Source: Chitinophagaceae bacterium UBA2793
Lineage (GTDB): Bacteria > Bacteroidota > Bacteroidia > Chitinophagales > Chitinophagaceae
NCBI GenBank assembly: GCA_002352045.1
Contig: DEHT01000044.1
Span: forward strand, 81,585 to 97,687
Direction of reading: 5' to 3'
Length of the DNA stretch: 16,103 nt
The position numbers and the translations under genes are program-made. Under the pieces are notes generated by a model, which was not told the origin of the DNA, searched no databases, and saw nothing but the letters and a program-made list of their open reading frames with translations. Of the stretch, positions 1 through 8,247 are shown one piece after another; within the stretch, counting starts at the first letter, position 1; the number at the start of each line of letters is the position of its first letter.

Positions 1-3
1 TAT

Positions 4-15
4 GGGCTTTAGCCC
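4..15. repeat. Short palindrome GGGCT-tt-AGCCC
   Basis: A perfect 5-bp inverted repeat with a 2-base spacer lies at the left edge, followed by AATTTGAAATTTTTT. It could be the end of a terminator or of a dispersed palindrome belonging to the gene to the left. It cannot be judged because the window starts here. Confidence 0.35.
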
Positions 16-63
16 AATTTGAAATTTTTTAGTAGTAGGTTTTTTGTAATAGTGTTTTTCTAT

Positions 64-98
64 TGGCAGGCACCTTTTTTTGGGGGTCTGCCATTTTT
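64..98 (+). terminator. Intrinsic terminator, plus-oriented, for a gene left of the window
   Basis: TGGCAG (64-69) pairs with CTGCCA (88-93), and the stem can continue inward through G-T and C-G pairs. A TTTTT tract follows directly (94-98). On the minus strand the hairpin is followed by ATAGAAAAAC, not a T-run, so it is better as a plus-strand terminator. It overlaps the last codon of the minus-strand hydrolase and may still help end that transcript. Confidence 0.6.
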
Positions 99-1290
99 AT
101 TTTATTCCTTCTTTTATCTGTTTGCCATAATTGAATAAGTAATCAAAAATATCATAATAAGCATTGCTTAATTTTTTACTGTTAAGATCTGTATTGGTAA
201 AAAGAATAACTGCTACATCTTTTGAAAGGTTAGTGAGCATTTCTGTTTTTATTCCAGGGTCCGAACCTCCATGCCCTATCAGTTTGCCACTATACTTTGT
301 ACGCCAAAACAAACATTCATTCTTTTTTAAAAGGTCAAGATTATCCGGTTTATTATCCGCACTAAATTGAAATTGTTGCATAGCATTTACTGACTCCTTT
401 TTTAATATTCTATTTTTATCAAACACCCCATCATTTAACAATGCAATAAAAAATTTACTCAACTCTTCCACTGATGTACGCAAGCCGCCATCGGGGTAAG
501 TAGTTATTTCGTACCAGGGTATGGTAACTAAACTATCTTCTTTGTATTGATATAAGCGAGCATGCCGGGCAGTATCTATTTCCGACAAAAACCAACCCGA
601 TTGTTTCATGCCAAGCGGTTTAAAAATATTTTCCCTGCAGTATTCATTTAACTTTTTACCCGATTGTACTTCTACAATATAGCCGGCCAGTGCTGCGGCA
701 ATATTTGAATATTCCCAATATTTGCCCGGCTTTGCATTGTAAAAATTACTGTCGGTATAATAAAGTCCACCCGCAACAAAATAATTTCTTAGAAATTTAC
801 CGAGTGGCATAGCGGAGGCTCCGTTGAAATTATATACACTGTCTCCATAAAAAGGATGCCTGTCTGCTATACCGGAACTATGAGTAGCAATATTTCTAAG
901 TGTAATTTTCTCAAATGGAAAATATGGATTTACTACTGAAAACGGCAGGTAGTTGTTTATATCTTCATCCAATGATAGTAATTTTTTTTCTGCAAGTTGC
1001 AAAAGACATACCCCTGTAAACGTTTTTGTAATGGAGCCAATATTCATAATAGTGCCGGGAGTAAATAGTTTTTTATTGGCAACATCGGCATAGCCAAACC
1101 CTTTAATCCATTGCAGCTTTTTATTTACAATAATAGCTGCCGCCAAACCGGCTAAGCCGGAATTTTTCATTTGCATGCTTATAAAACTGTCAACAGCTAA
1201 TGTGCTTTGTTGTGCATTGGTTTTACCCGGAGCTGTAAATAGTAATGTTAAAATAACAGGAAAAATAAACCTGGGAAGTGAGTATGCCAT
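97..1290 (-). CDS. Secreted serine hydrolase, beta-lactamase class C / PBP4*-like fold
   Basis: This 397-residue protein has a cleavable-looking signal peptide: a basic-hydrophobic start, then cleavage near TNA-QQ at about residue 26. The three active-site motifs of the class C beta-lactamase / D-alanyl-D-alanine carboxypeptidase superfamily are visible. These are SxxK as S86-I-T-K89 (nucleophile Ser, general base Lys), YxN as Y194-S195-N196, and HGGS at 340-343 in place of KTG. In the family such proteins hydrolyse beta-lactams, peptidoglycan peptides or small esters, and the HGG variant is typical of the esterase/peptidase-like members rather than true resistance enzymes. It is predicted to act in the periplasm or outside the cell. 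It is transcribed alone, divergent from the Lrp-like regulator 119 bp away. The substrate cannot be told from sequence. Confidence 0.88.
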   Translation of the reverse strand: MAYSLPRFIFPVILTLLFTAPGKTNAQQSTLAVDSFISMQMKNSGLAGLAAAIIVNKKLQWIKGFGYADVANKKLFTPGTIMNIGSITKTFTGVCLLQLAEKKLLSLDEDINNYLPFSVVNPYFPFEKITLRNIATHSSGIADRHPFYGDSVYNFNGASAMPLGKFLRNYFVAGGLYYTDSNFYNAKPGKYWEYSNIAAALAGYIVEVQSGKKLNEYCRENIFKPLGMKQSGWFLSEIDTARHARLYQYKEDSLVTIPWYEITTYPDGGLRTSVEELSKFFIALLNDGVFDKNRILKKESVNAMQQFQFSADNKPDNLDLLKKNECLFWRTKYSGKLIGHGGSDPGIKTEMLTNLSKDVAVILFTNTDLNSKKLSNAYYDIFDYLFNYGKQIKEGIK

Positions 1291-1409
1291 CTTTTAATGT
1301 ATTTTAAGTTTCTATCCGTAAAATTAAATATGGGTTAGCTTGTAAATTCACGAATATTTGTATTAAAACGCCGAAATTATTTATACTAAACAATTAAAAC
1401 ACACATTTG

Positions 1410-1871
1410 ATGCAAGCTATAGATGCTATTGATAAAAAGATTTTAAGTCGCCTACAAAAGAATAATCTTATAAGTGCGGCAGAGCTGGGCAAATCATTTA
1501 ATTTAAGCACAAGTGCCGTACAACGAAGAATTAACCGGCTAAGAGAAGAAAAAATTATAGAAGCGGATATTTCTATTGTTTCGCAGGCTGTTGTTAGTAA
1601 AGCTGTTACCTGTATTGTAGAAATAAGTTTGCAATTAGGTAATATGCAAATAGTGGAAGAATTTAAAACTATGCTTTGCAATTGCAATGAAGTAATGCAA
1701 AGTTTTTACGTGGCCGGGGTGTACGATTTTATTGTAATTATTAGTGTTGAAGACATGTCAACGTACGATACATTTGCCCGTACCTATTTTATGGATAATG
1801 CTCATGTAAAACAATTTTGTACGCATGTGGTATTGCAAAAAACAAAACTTGACTATAGCGTTGCTGTTTAA
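1410..1871 (+). CDS. Lrp/AsnC family transcriptional regulator
   Basis: This is a 153-residue protein of normal Lrp/AsnC length. The N-terminal AsnC-type winged HTH spans about residues 3-60: it opens with IDAIDKKIL, continues with AELGKSFNLSTSAVQRRI as the helix-turn-helix, and ends in REEKIIEADISIV. The C-terminal RAM/ligand-binding half (about 65-150) has the alpha-beta pattern and the G103-V-Y-D106 turn typical of Lrp-type amino-acid sensors. The frame opens with TTG at 1407, but the ATG at 1410 is the better start and is used here. Family members bind DNA as dimers to octamers and respond to amino acids. Divergence from the serine hydrolase makes that gene and itself the first candidate targets; this is inference only. 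Confidence 0.92.
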   Translation: MQAIDAIDKKILSRLQKNNLISAAELGKSFNLSTSAVQRRINRLREEKIIEADISIVSQAVVSKAVTCIVEISLQLGNMQIVEEFKTMLCNCNEVMQSFYVAGVYDFIVIISVEDMSTYDTFARTYFMDNAHVKQFCTHVVLQKTKLDYSVAV

Positions 1872-1896
1872 ATAAAAAGGATGGTTGTTCCCAAAA

Positions 1897-1923
1897 TAAA
1901 AAAAAGCCTCCTTATCCGGAGGC
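1897..1923 (-). terminator. Intrinsic terminator of the S9 peptidase gene
   Basis: GCCTCC (1906-1911) pairs with GGAGGC (1918-1923) around a 6-base loop. Read on the minus strand the hairpin is followed by a run of nine T (A-tract 1897-1905). On the plus strand no T-run follows, so it ends the peptidase transcript rather than that of the Lrp-like gene. It lies about 50 bp beyond the peptidase stop codon. Confidence 0.85.
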
Positions 1924-1974
1924 ATTAATACAAAATTATTTACCTAATAATTTTTTGAATTTTTATTTTACGCA

Positions 1975-4164
1975 TTAATCTTTAATTCCTTCCAATGCAA
2001 AAAAGAAAGCAAATTCTCTTGCCCTGTCCCAAAGCGATTTAAATCGGCCGCTGGCACCGCCATGGCCCACTTCCATATCGGTATGCAGTAAAATATGATT
2101 GCTGTCGGTTTTCATTTCCCTTAAACGAGCCACCCATTTAGCGGGTTCAAAATATTGTACCTGGCTATCGTGCAGGCCGGTTGTTACCAGCATATTGGGA
2201 TAAGCCTGTTTTTTTACATTGTCGTAAGGACTGTACGATTTCATGTAGTGGTAACTTTCTTTATTGGCCGGGTTGCCCCACTCGTCGTACTCATTGGTGG
2301 TGAGTGGAATGGTTGGGTCGCTCATGGTAGTTAGCACATCTACAAAAGGAACTTGTGCCACTACTCCCTTCCACAAATCGGGGCGCATATTTACAATGGC
2401 ACCCATCAATAAACCGCCGGCACTGCCCCCCATGGTATATAAATGTTCTTTTGTAGTGAATTTATTTTCTATTAAAAACTCTGCACAACTTATAAAATCT
2501 GTAAACGTATTTTTCTTCTTAAACATTTTTCCATCTTCGTACCAATACCTGCCCATTTCCTGGCCGCCACGTATGTGTGCAATTGCGTAAGCAAAGCCTC
2601 TGTCTAATAGGCTGATGCGGCCAATGCTAAAACTAGCGTCCATACTTGATCCATAGCTTCCATATCCATAAAGCAATAAAGGCATAGAGCCATCTTTTTT
2701 AAATCCTTTTTTATACACAATCGAGATAGGTACGCTTGTACCATCACTTGCTTTAGCGTACAGTCTTTCGGTGGTATAATCGGCTGCACTGTAACCGCCT
2801 ACTACTTCCAGTTGTTTTAAAAGTTTCTTTTCTTTTGTTTGCATATTATAATCGTACTGTGTACCCGGTGTGGTTAACGATGTATAATAATAACGTAGCG
2901 TTTCGGTATTGTATTCCGGCGTACCACTTGCATAAGCAGCATAAGTAGGTTCTCCAAAATCAATGTAGTGCGATTGATTGTTTGCTGTTTGTATTATATG
3001 AATTTGTGTAAGCCCGTTTTTCCTCTCTGATACTGCTATAAAATTTTTAAAAACATCAAAGCCCTCTATCAAAATTGAGTCGTTGTGAGGAATATAATCC
3101 ACCCATGCGCTGGTATCTGTTTTGGTTTCGGGGCAGGTTACTACTTTAAAATTTCGTGCATTTTTATTTGTACGGATGTAAAACTTATCGCCGGCATGGT
3201 CTATATCATACTTAACATCTTTTATTCTGGGTTGAAAAATTTGAAACGCAGCAGTAGGTTGGTCGGCAGCTAAATATCTTACTTCGGTGGTAAGCGTGGC
3301 CGAAGAATAAATTAAGATATACTTATCCGATTTTGTTTTGCCTACACCAATATAGTTGGTGGGGTCTTTTTCTTCGTACACCACTACATCGGTAGTTTGA
3401 TCGGTTCCCAATACATGACGTTTTATTTTTTCGGATAAAAGTGTAACCGGATTTTTAGACGTATAAAAAATGGTTTTGTTATCGGCTGCCCACACAGCGT
3501 CTGCTTCGGTACCTGTAATAGCGTCTTTATAAATTTCTCCCGTTTCTAGGTTTTTAATATAAATAACATATTGCCGGCGACTAACGGTATCTACACCAAA
3601 AGCCAATAATTTATTATCGGGGCTTACTGATGTACCGGATACAGAAAAGTAAGAATGGCCTTCGGCCATGGCGTTTACATCCAGCATTACTTCTTCTTTT
3701 GCATCCAACGAACCTTTTTTGCGACAAAGTACATAGTAGTCTTTTCCTTTAACTACACGGTTGTAATAGTAATAGCCATTTTTTAAATATGGAACCGATT
3801 CGTCATCTTCTTTTATACGGCCCTTCATTTCATTGTACAGCTTTTCCTGCAGGCCTTTGGTGCCGGCCATCATGGTATCGTAATACTTATTCTCTGCTTC
3901 TAAATATTTTACCACATTGTTACTGTCGGGGCCTTTTTTAAAATAGTCGTTCATCCAATAATAAGGATCGGAACGTATGTCGCCATGAGCCGTAAGGTCT
4001 TTTGCTTTTTTTTCTGCAATGGGTGCTGCCACATTGGGCCATTCATAAGCTTCTCTTTTCATATTAATTGACGAATTGCTATTGCAAGAAAATATGCCTG
4101 CTAAAGCAAGCGTACATGCAGTGGCATAGAAAAATTTTTTTGGTAGAAATTTTACTGGTTGCAT
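1975..4164 (-). CDS. S9A prolyl oligopeptidase family, oligopeptidase B-like, probable lipoprotein
   Basis: This 729-residue serine peptidase has an N-terminal beta-propeller (about 45-445) and a C-terminal alpha/beta-hydrolase domain (about 450-729). The catalytic Ser581 is in GGSAGG, Asp666 in GLHDSQV and His701 in EVGHGG. The Ser-Asp (85) and Asp-His (35) spacings are those of oligopeptidase B. RSDPYYWMND near residue 65 is the family's N-terminal signature. Oligopeptidase B cleaves short peptides after basic residues. The N-terminus is unusual for the classical cytosolic enzyme: a hydrophobic segment ends in AGIFSC (Cys27) followed by an Asn/Ser-rich stretch, a plausible lipobox that would place it in the envelope. 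It is about 40 residues longer than enterobacterial PtrB, mostly from this leader. The surface-protein gene lies 82 bp upstream on the same strand with no terminator seen between them, so co-transcription is possible. Confidence 0.92.
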   Translation of the reverse strand: MQPVKFLPKKFFYATACTLALAGIFSCNSNSSINMKREAYEWPNVAAPIAEKKAKDLTAHGDIRSDPYYWMNDYFKKGPDSNNVVKYLEAENKYYDTMMAGTKGLQEKLYNEMKGRIKEDDESVPYLKNGYYYYNRVVKGKDYYVLCRKKGSLDAKEEVMLDVNAMAEGHSYFSVSGTSVSPDNKLLAFGVDTVSRRQYVIYIKNLETGEIYKDAITGTEADAVWAADNKTIFYTSKNPVTLLSEKIKRHVLGTDQTTDVVVYEEKDPTNYIGVGKTKSDKYILIYSSATLTTEVRYLAADQPTAAFQIFQPRIKDVKYDIDHAGDKFYIRTNKNARNFKVVTCPETKTDTSAWVDYIPHNDSILIEGFDVFKNFIAVSERKNGLTQIHIIQTANNQSHYIDFGEPTYAAYASGTPEYNTETLRYYYTSLTTPGTQYDYNMQTKEKKLLKQLEVVGGYSAADYTTERLYAKASDGTSVPISIVYKKGFKKDGSMPLLLYGYGSYGSSMDASFSIGRISLLDRGFAYAIAHIRGGQEMGRYWYEDGKMFKKKNTFTDFISCAEFLIENKFTTKEHLYTMGGSAGGLLMGAIVNMRPDLWKGVVAQVPFVDVLTTMSDPTIPLTTNEYDEWGNPANKESYHYMKSYSPYDNVKKQAYPNMLVTTGLHDSQVQYFEPAKWVARLREMKTDSNHILLHTDMEVGHGGASGRFKSLWDRAREFAFFFALEGIKD

Positions 4165-4246
4165 CTTTATAGATTGTATTTAAATTAAAAAGAATTGTCT
4201 TTTACTTTTAATGCAAAAAAAATAAAATTCTCAATCCAGAGAAGGT

Positions 4247-6910
4247 TTATCTTTTTCTTGCTACCACTACCACATGTTTAAACTTTTTGGTTTTACCCTG
4301 CAGGTTAAACACTTCTGTATATAGCACATACATGCCAATTGGTAATCTTTCTAATTTGTCGCTAAGGCCATCCCAGCGGAAATAACCCTTGGTTCCCATT
4401 AAGGCATTGCGTTGTAAGTACCGTACTCGCCTACCCGCTGCATCAAAAATGGTCATATTGGCCACATAACCCGCTTCGGGGAAATTGTAATCAATGGTTA
4501 AAAAATCATCCAGGCCATCATTATCCGGGCTAATAATTTCAGGACTTACTTTAATGGTTCCCTGTACGCCGGCTTCGGCCATGTACTGAGAGTTTTTGTA
4601 AGTGGGCGTACCATAGCCTACGCTGGAAGCTGCACTATGCCAGTTGGCAGCCTGCTCATCTGCAGGAGTAGATGGATTATCAACTGTAGTATCGCTGTAA
4701 TTAATTCTTTCTAATGAAATATTTTCAACATTGCTAATGAGCGGAAAATGCCAATCGTCTTTGTAACGAATTTCATCAATAACACTGCTATCTGCCTTGC
4801 AAAGAATTACAAATCCTTTATCATTTGGATAAGAAGGCATACTTGAAACTGTAATAAAAGCCGAAGGATCCTGTGCCACAAAATCTCTTTGTACAATTGC
4901 CGGATTTTCGGTTAACACTATAAAGGTTTGTGGTTGTATAAACCTGCTTGTAGTGCTTATTTGTTTTAGGCTTCCTATTTGTCCCGAAGTACTACTGCGA
5001 TTGGCAATATAAATTGTTTTTAAATCAATCACTTTATTGCTCCTATTGTAAATTTCTACATAATCTACTCCTTCGGGCTCTGCATTAATAGAAGGTTTGG
5101 GATCGAATAAAATTTCGTTTACAATTAAATCGTATTTAGCTACGGGCTCTGCAATAAAAAGTTGTGCTGTATTGTTACCGGCAATTATATTGCCTTTACA
5201 ATCGGTAATTGCATTCACAGTAAGAGTATATGCGATGCCTGTTTGTAATGCGGTTGCCAGTACTATTTCTACTGTGTTGAATACTGGCGCAATGGTTTGT
5301 GCCGAAGCAATTCCAATACCATTGCTGATGTTATAATTGGCGATGGTTGCTGCACTCAAACTGTCTAAAGATTCGTCGAACAACAGGCTAATATGTGTGG
5401 CATCAATAACCGTTGCACTTAACAGTTTAGGGCCTGTTGCATCGGCGGTGCCTCCATTTATTGAGTTTACAATTCCGGGGGTTCCTCCATTTGCATTTAC
5501 ACTGGCACGCCAGTTTTCGGCACCACTGCAAGGGCTTTGGGTGTTAATCATTTCCAATGTCCAGCCGCCATCTTGCTTTGCAGCATCGGCATACCAACTC
5601 AGGTTATAATTTACGGCATGTATAACAGCCCCTGCCTGGTTAACCAGGGTTAGCAGTTCGCCGGTATTGTTTAAAGAAGGAAAACTGGAAACCACAATGG
5701 TGGTTCCGTAAGCTGATAATTCTGTAGCCGATGTGCTTGAACATAGAATAGCATAAGCACCGGGAGCTAATGTAAAGTTAGGCATGGGGCCACTTTGGCC
5801 GGTAGCATCTTTCAATCGCCAGCCCTGGAGGTTAATGGGATGTGTGGTAGTGTTTTTTAATTCTACCCATTCCCTTTCGGGTAAACCAACAGCCGGTGTT
5901 TCATCGGCCATTATTTCGTCAATCACTACATCGTATTTAACAGGGTTGTATGGTGGAAAATAGGTGAAAGTAGTGCTGCCATTAATAATTGCATTGCCGG
6001 CAATATCTGCAACAGCATTAATGGTAATAGTGCATAAAGTAGATGCCGGAAAATTGGAGGCAAAACTTAAATGCACCAATGCAGGGTTGGTTAAATCCAA
6101 TGCTGCTGTTGCAGCTCCTCCTACTCCATTGTTTACCGTATAGTTGGCGGCATTGTTTGCTGTGGCAGCACTCAATGCTTCATTAAAGAGCACATCTAAT
6201 GTATTAGCTGATGTAACGGTTGCAGATACAATGCCGGGTGGTGTTACATCGGGAACATAATCTTGTACTTCGAAATCGTCGAAAAAATGTCGTTGAAAAA
6301 AGCTGGCTGTACTTTGCCTTATCCAAATTCCAAAAAAAGATGAAGTAGTATAAGTAGCATCGGTAACTACGCCTTCGGAAGTATAACTTGCTCCTGTTCC
6401 GCTTAAATCTCTTAACAATGTAAATTGATTGGCAGCATTGCGAATAACCCTCAGTTTTATAAGATTGTTGCTACCGTTGGTGGTACCGTTAATACCATCA
6501 ATAATTTTTACAGCAGGTACGCCGGCATCTTTTCTATACAAACTAATTTCATCATCGGTGTTTCCAATGCGAACAAAATAACCTGTGGTAGCGGCTTGTG
6601 TAAGGTCGGCTGCCGAAGCAGTTAAATACACATCGGCATAGTTGGCGCTGGAAGTATTGAAACTAAGTTGGCAATAAAAATCCCATTGTGCTGCGGTGGC
6701 TTTTGCATTGGCAGTACTAAGGTAAAAATTACTGTTAGCAGTGGTATTGTTACTTTGCAATTGATTGGAAGCGTTTACAACAAATGAAGATGTATTTCCG
6801 CTCCATGCCGGGTTGGCTGTAAAATTTCCATCACTAAAATTATCGGTAAACTGAGCATTGGTAGAAACTGACCATATGCACAAGAAGCACAGCAAAAATT
6901 TTAATCTCAT
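4247..6910 (-). CDS. Secreted multidomain protein with two lamin-tail domains and a C-terminal FlgD-like/sorting domain
   Basis: This is an 887-residue exported protein. A signal peptide ends near STNA-QF (residue 19-20). A lectin/laminin-G-like beta-sandwich follows (about 20-215). Then two repeats of the pair 'SbsA-like Ig domain + lamin-tail domain (LTD)' occur. The Ig units start at PPGIVSATV (about 222) and GPKLLSATV (about 490); both carry LLFDES/VLFNEA-like and ANYT/ANYN-like strands. The LTD units start at KYDVVIDEIMAD and KYDLIVNEILFD, with WVELKNTT and YVEIYNRS cores. The last 95 residues contain SPDNDGLDDF, IFDAAGRRVR, WDG and LPIGMYVLYTEV and end in a basic ARKR. This is the architecture of FlgD-Ig-like domains that often act as type IX secretion sorting or anchoring domains in Bacteroidota. 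Cell-surface or extracellular location is inferred. No catalytic domain is visible, so a structural or adhesive role is more likely. It lies upstream of the S9 peptidase gene. Confidence 0.87.
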   Translation of the reverse strand: MRLKFLLCFLCIWSVSTNAQFTDNFSDGNFTANPAWSGNTSSFVVNASNQLQSNNTTANSNFYLSTANAKATAAQWDFYCQLSFNTSSANYADVYLTASAADLTQAATTGYFVRIGNTDDEISLYRKDAGVPAVKIIDGINGTTNGSNNLIKLRVIRNAANQFTLLRDLSGTGASYTSEGVVTDATYTTSSFFGIWIRQSTASFFQRHFFDDFEVQDYVPDVTPPGIVSATVTSANTLDVLFNEALSAATANNAANYTVNNGVGGAATAALDLTNPALVHLSFASNFPASTLCTITINAVADIAGNAIINGSTTFTYFPPYNPVKYDVVIDEIMADETPAVGLPEREWVELKNTTTHPINLQGWRLKDATGQSGPMPNFTLAPGAYAILCSSTSATELSAYGTTIVVSSFPSLNNTGELLTLVNQAGAVIHAVNYNLSWYADAAKQDGGWTLEMINTQSPCSGAENWRASVNANGGTPGIVNSINGGTADATGPKLLSATVIDATHISLLFDESLDSLSAATIANYNISNGIGIASAQTIAPVFNTVEIVLATALQTGIAYTLTVNAITDCKGNIIAGNNTAQLFIAEPVAKYDLIVNEILFDPKPSINAEPEGVDYVEIYNRSNKVIDLKTIYIANRSSTSGQIGSLKQISTTSRFIQPQTFIVLTENPAIVQRDFVAQDPSAFITVSSMPSYPNDKGFVILCKADSSVIDEIRYKDDWHFPLISNVENISLERINYSDTTVDNPSTPADEQAANWHSAASSVGYGTPTYKNSQYMAEAGVQGTIKVSPEIISPDNDGLDDFLTIDYNFPEAGYVANMTIFDAAGRRVRYLQRNALMGTKGYFRWDGLSDKLERLPIGMYVLYTEVFNLQGKTKKFKHVVVVARKR

Positions 6911-6930
6911 ATATTAATTAGTTCTCTGTA

Positions 6931-6960
6931 CAAGATATTCTTTTATACCATAGGCAACAA
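6931..6960 (-). promoter_or_regulatory. Weak candidate promoter for the lamin-tail protein
   Basis: On the minus strand, TTG within the CAACAA complement (6955-6960) and TATCTTG (complement of 6931-6937) stand 17 bases apart. This resembles the Bacteroidota TTG / TAnnTTTG promoter with mismatches. It would start a transcript about 15-20 bases before the ATG. Sequence match only. Confidence 0.25.
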
Positions 6961-7022
6961 GTAAAATTATATGGGAAGATAGAAACAATGGTAAATAATT
7001 TTTTTCTCCTGTTGAATTGTAT

Positions 7023-7161
7023 TATTTTCGACCCCCGTTATGACAAGCATAAAGCATATTAAGCAGATAAAACAGACGAACCGTTGGCGGAGCTGAACCT
7101 GTCTTTATATGAAAACGATAGTAGTAATGCCTTCCGCAAAAACGGGAGGCATATTTTTTTT
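7023..7161 (+). ncRNA. Putative small RNA or attenuated asd leader ending in an intrinsic terminator
   Basis: The 270-bp spacer between the divergent lamin-tail gene and asd contains no open frame. It does hold a convincing plus-strand terminator immediately before asd. A poor -7-like element (TATTTTCG, 7023-7030) could start a transcript near 7037, giving an RNA of about 120 nt. Inside it, AGAC (7074-7077) can pair with GTCT (7101-7104) and ATAA with TTAT, enclosing a CCG-TTGG-CGG mini-hairpin (7081-7090). The stretch is more GC-rich than its flanks. It could be an independent sRNA or an upstream leader that must be read through to express asd. I do not recognise a known riboswitch, SRP RNA or tmRNA in it. 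Confidence 0.4.
7127..7161 (+). terminator. Intrinsic terminator just upstream of asd
   Basis: ATGCCTTCCG (7127-7136) pairs with CGGGAGGCAT (7143-7152) over ten base pairs, with a single G-T wobble and a CAAAAA loop, and is followed by ATTTTTTTT. It points toward asd and ends only 19 bases before the asd start codon. It therefore cannot terminate the divergent gene and must act on an RNA started inside the spacer. Confidence 0.8.
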
Positions 7162-7180
7162 AAATATTAAAAACATATAA

Positions 7181-8173
7181 ATGAAAGTTGCTGTTGTAGG
7201 TGCTACCGGCCTGGTGGGTACCAAAATGTTGCAAGTGCTGGCAGAAAGAAATTTTCCGGTTACGGAATTGTTGCCGGTTGCATCTGAAAAATCTATTGGA
7301 AAAGAAATTGAATTTAAGGGCAAAAAATATAAGGTTGTTAGTATGCAGGATGCCATTAGTGCCAAGCCTGCGGTGGCGTTATTTTCTGCCGGTGGCAGCA
7401 CTTCTTTGGAATGGGCTCCCAAATTTGCAGATGCCGGCATTACTGTAATTGACAATAGCAGTGCCTGGCGTATGGATGAAACTAAAAAGTTGGTTGTACC
7501 CGAAGTAAATGCACATGTATTAACAGCGGCCGATAAAATAATTGCCAACCCCAACTGCAGCACCATCCAAATGGTGGTGGTTTTAAAACCATTGCACAAT
7601 CGCTATAAAATAAAAAGAGTAGTGGTAAGCACCTACCAAAGCGTAACCGGCACCGGCGTAAAAGCTGTAGAACAAATGGAGAACGAACGCAATGGCATTG
7701 AAGGACCCATGGCATATAAATATCCAATAGACAGGAATATTATACCACAAATAGATGTGTTTATTGAAAATGGTTACACCAAAGAAGAAATGAAAATGGT
7801 GAATGAAACCAAAAAAATAATGGAAGACAATAACATTAAAGTAACGGCAACCTGTGTACGCATTCCTACAACCGGCGGCCATAGCGAATCGGTGAATATT
7901 GAGTTTGACAACGATTTTACGGTGCCCGAAGTAAAAGACATTTTACATAGCAGTCCTGGCATAGTGTTGGAAGACGATATTAACAATCAGCTTTATCCAA
8001 TGCCAATTACAGCACATGATAAAGACGATACATTTGTTGGGCGCATTCGAAGAGATGAAACCCAGCCCAATACATTAAACCTTTGGGTAGTGAGCGATAA
8101 CCTTAGAAAAGGTGCCGCCACCAATGCCGTACAAATAGCAGAAGAGTTGATTAAAAAAGGATTTTTAAATTAG
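7181..8173 (+). CDS. asd: Aspartate-semialdehyde dehydrogenase
   Basis: This 330-residue cytosolic enzyme reduces L-aspartyl-4-phosphate to L-aspartate-4-semialdehyde with NADPH. That is the branch-point step toward lysine/diaminopimelate, threonine and methionine. The N-terminal Rossmann motif GATGLVG (7-13) binds NADP. The catalytic Cys126 is in NPNCSTIQ. Gln153 (TYQSVTGTG), Arg227 (CVRIPTTGGHSE) and His234 are the expected substrate-binding and acid/base residues. SSAWRMD (93-99) is the conserved phosphate-site loop. Length and motif order are normal for the bacterial family. It is preceded by a terminator-bearing leader and followed 8 bp after its stop by its own terminator, so it is a single-gene unit. 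Confidence 0.97.
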   Translation: MKVAVVGATGLVGTKMLQVLAERNFPVTELLPVASEKSIGKEIEFKGKKYKVVSMQDAISAKPAVALFSAGGSTSLEWAPKFADAGITVIDNSSAWRMDETKKLVVPEVNAHVLTAADKIIANPNCSTIQMVVVLKPLHNRYKIKRVVVSTYQSVTGTGVKAVEQMENERNGIEGPMAYKYPIDRNIIPQIDVFIENGYTKEEMKMVNETKKIMEDNNIKVTATCVRIPTTGGHSESVNIEFDNDFTVPEVKDILHSSPGIVLEDDINNQLYPMPITAHDKDDTFVGRIRRDETQPNTLNLWVVSDNLRKGAATNAVQIAEELIKKGFLN

Positions 8174-8181
8174 AATTATTT

Positions 8182-8206
8182 AAGCGGCTTTTGAGGCCGC
8201 TTTTTT
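8182..8206 (+). terminator. Intrinsic terminator of asd
   Basis: AAGCGGC (8182-8188) pairs with GCCGCTT (8196-8202) around a 7-base loop and runs into TTTTTT. It starts 8 bases after the asd stop codon and ends about 40 bases before the next start. Confidence 0.88.
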
Positions 8207-8247
8207 ATTATGCCCAACCCATTATCTTGCATTCAAACAATTTTTAC

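Noticed and set aside
7030..7161. Identification of the asd spacer RNA as a lysine riboswitch, SRP RNA or 6S RNA
   Set aside because: No conserved core of any of these could be recognised by eye; only the terminator and short stems are supported.
7105..7599. 164-residue open frame on the minus strand opposite asd
   Set aside because: It is the antisense shadow of the certain asd gene and crosses its terminator; the composition is not protein-like for this genome and there is no recognisable motif.
8191..8247. Upstream TTG extension of the amidohydrolase
   Set aside because: These bases form the asd terminator; starting at the ATG at 8248 gives a proper lipoprotein signal.
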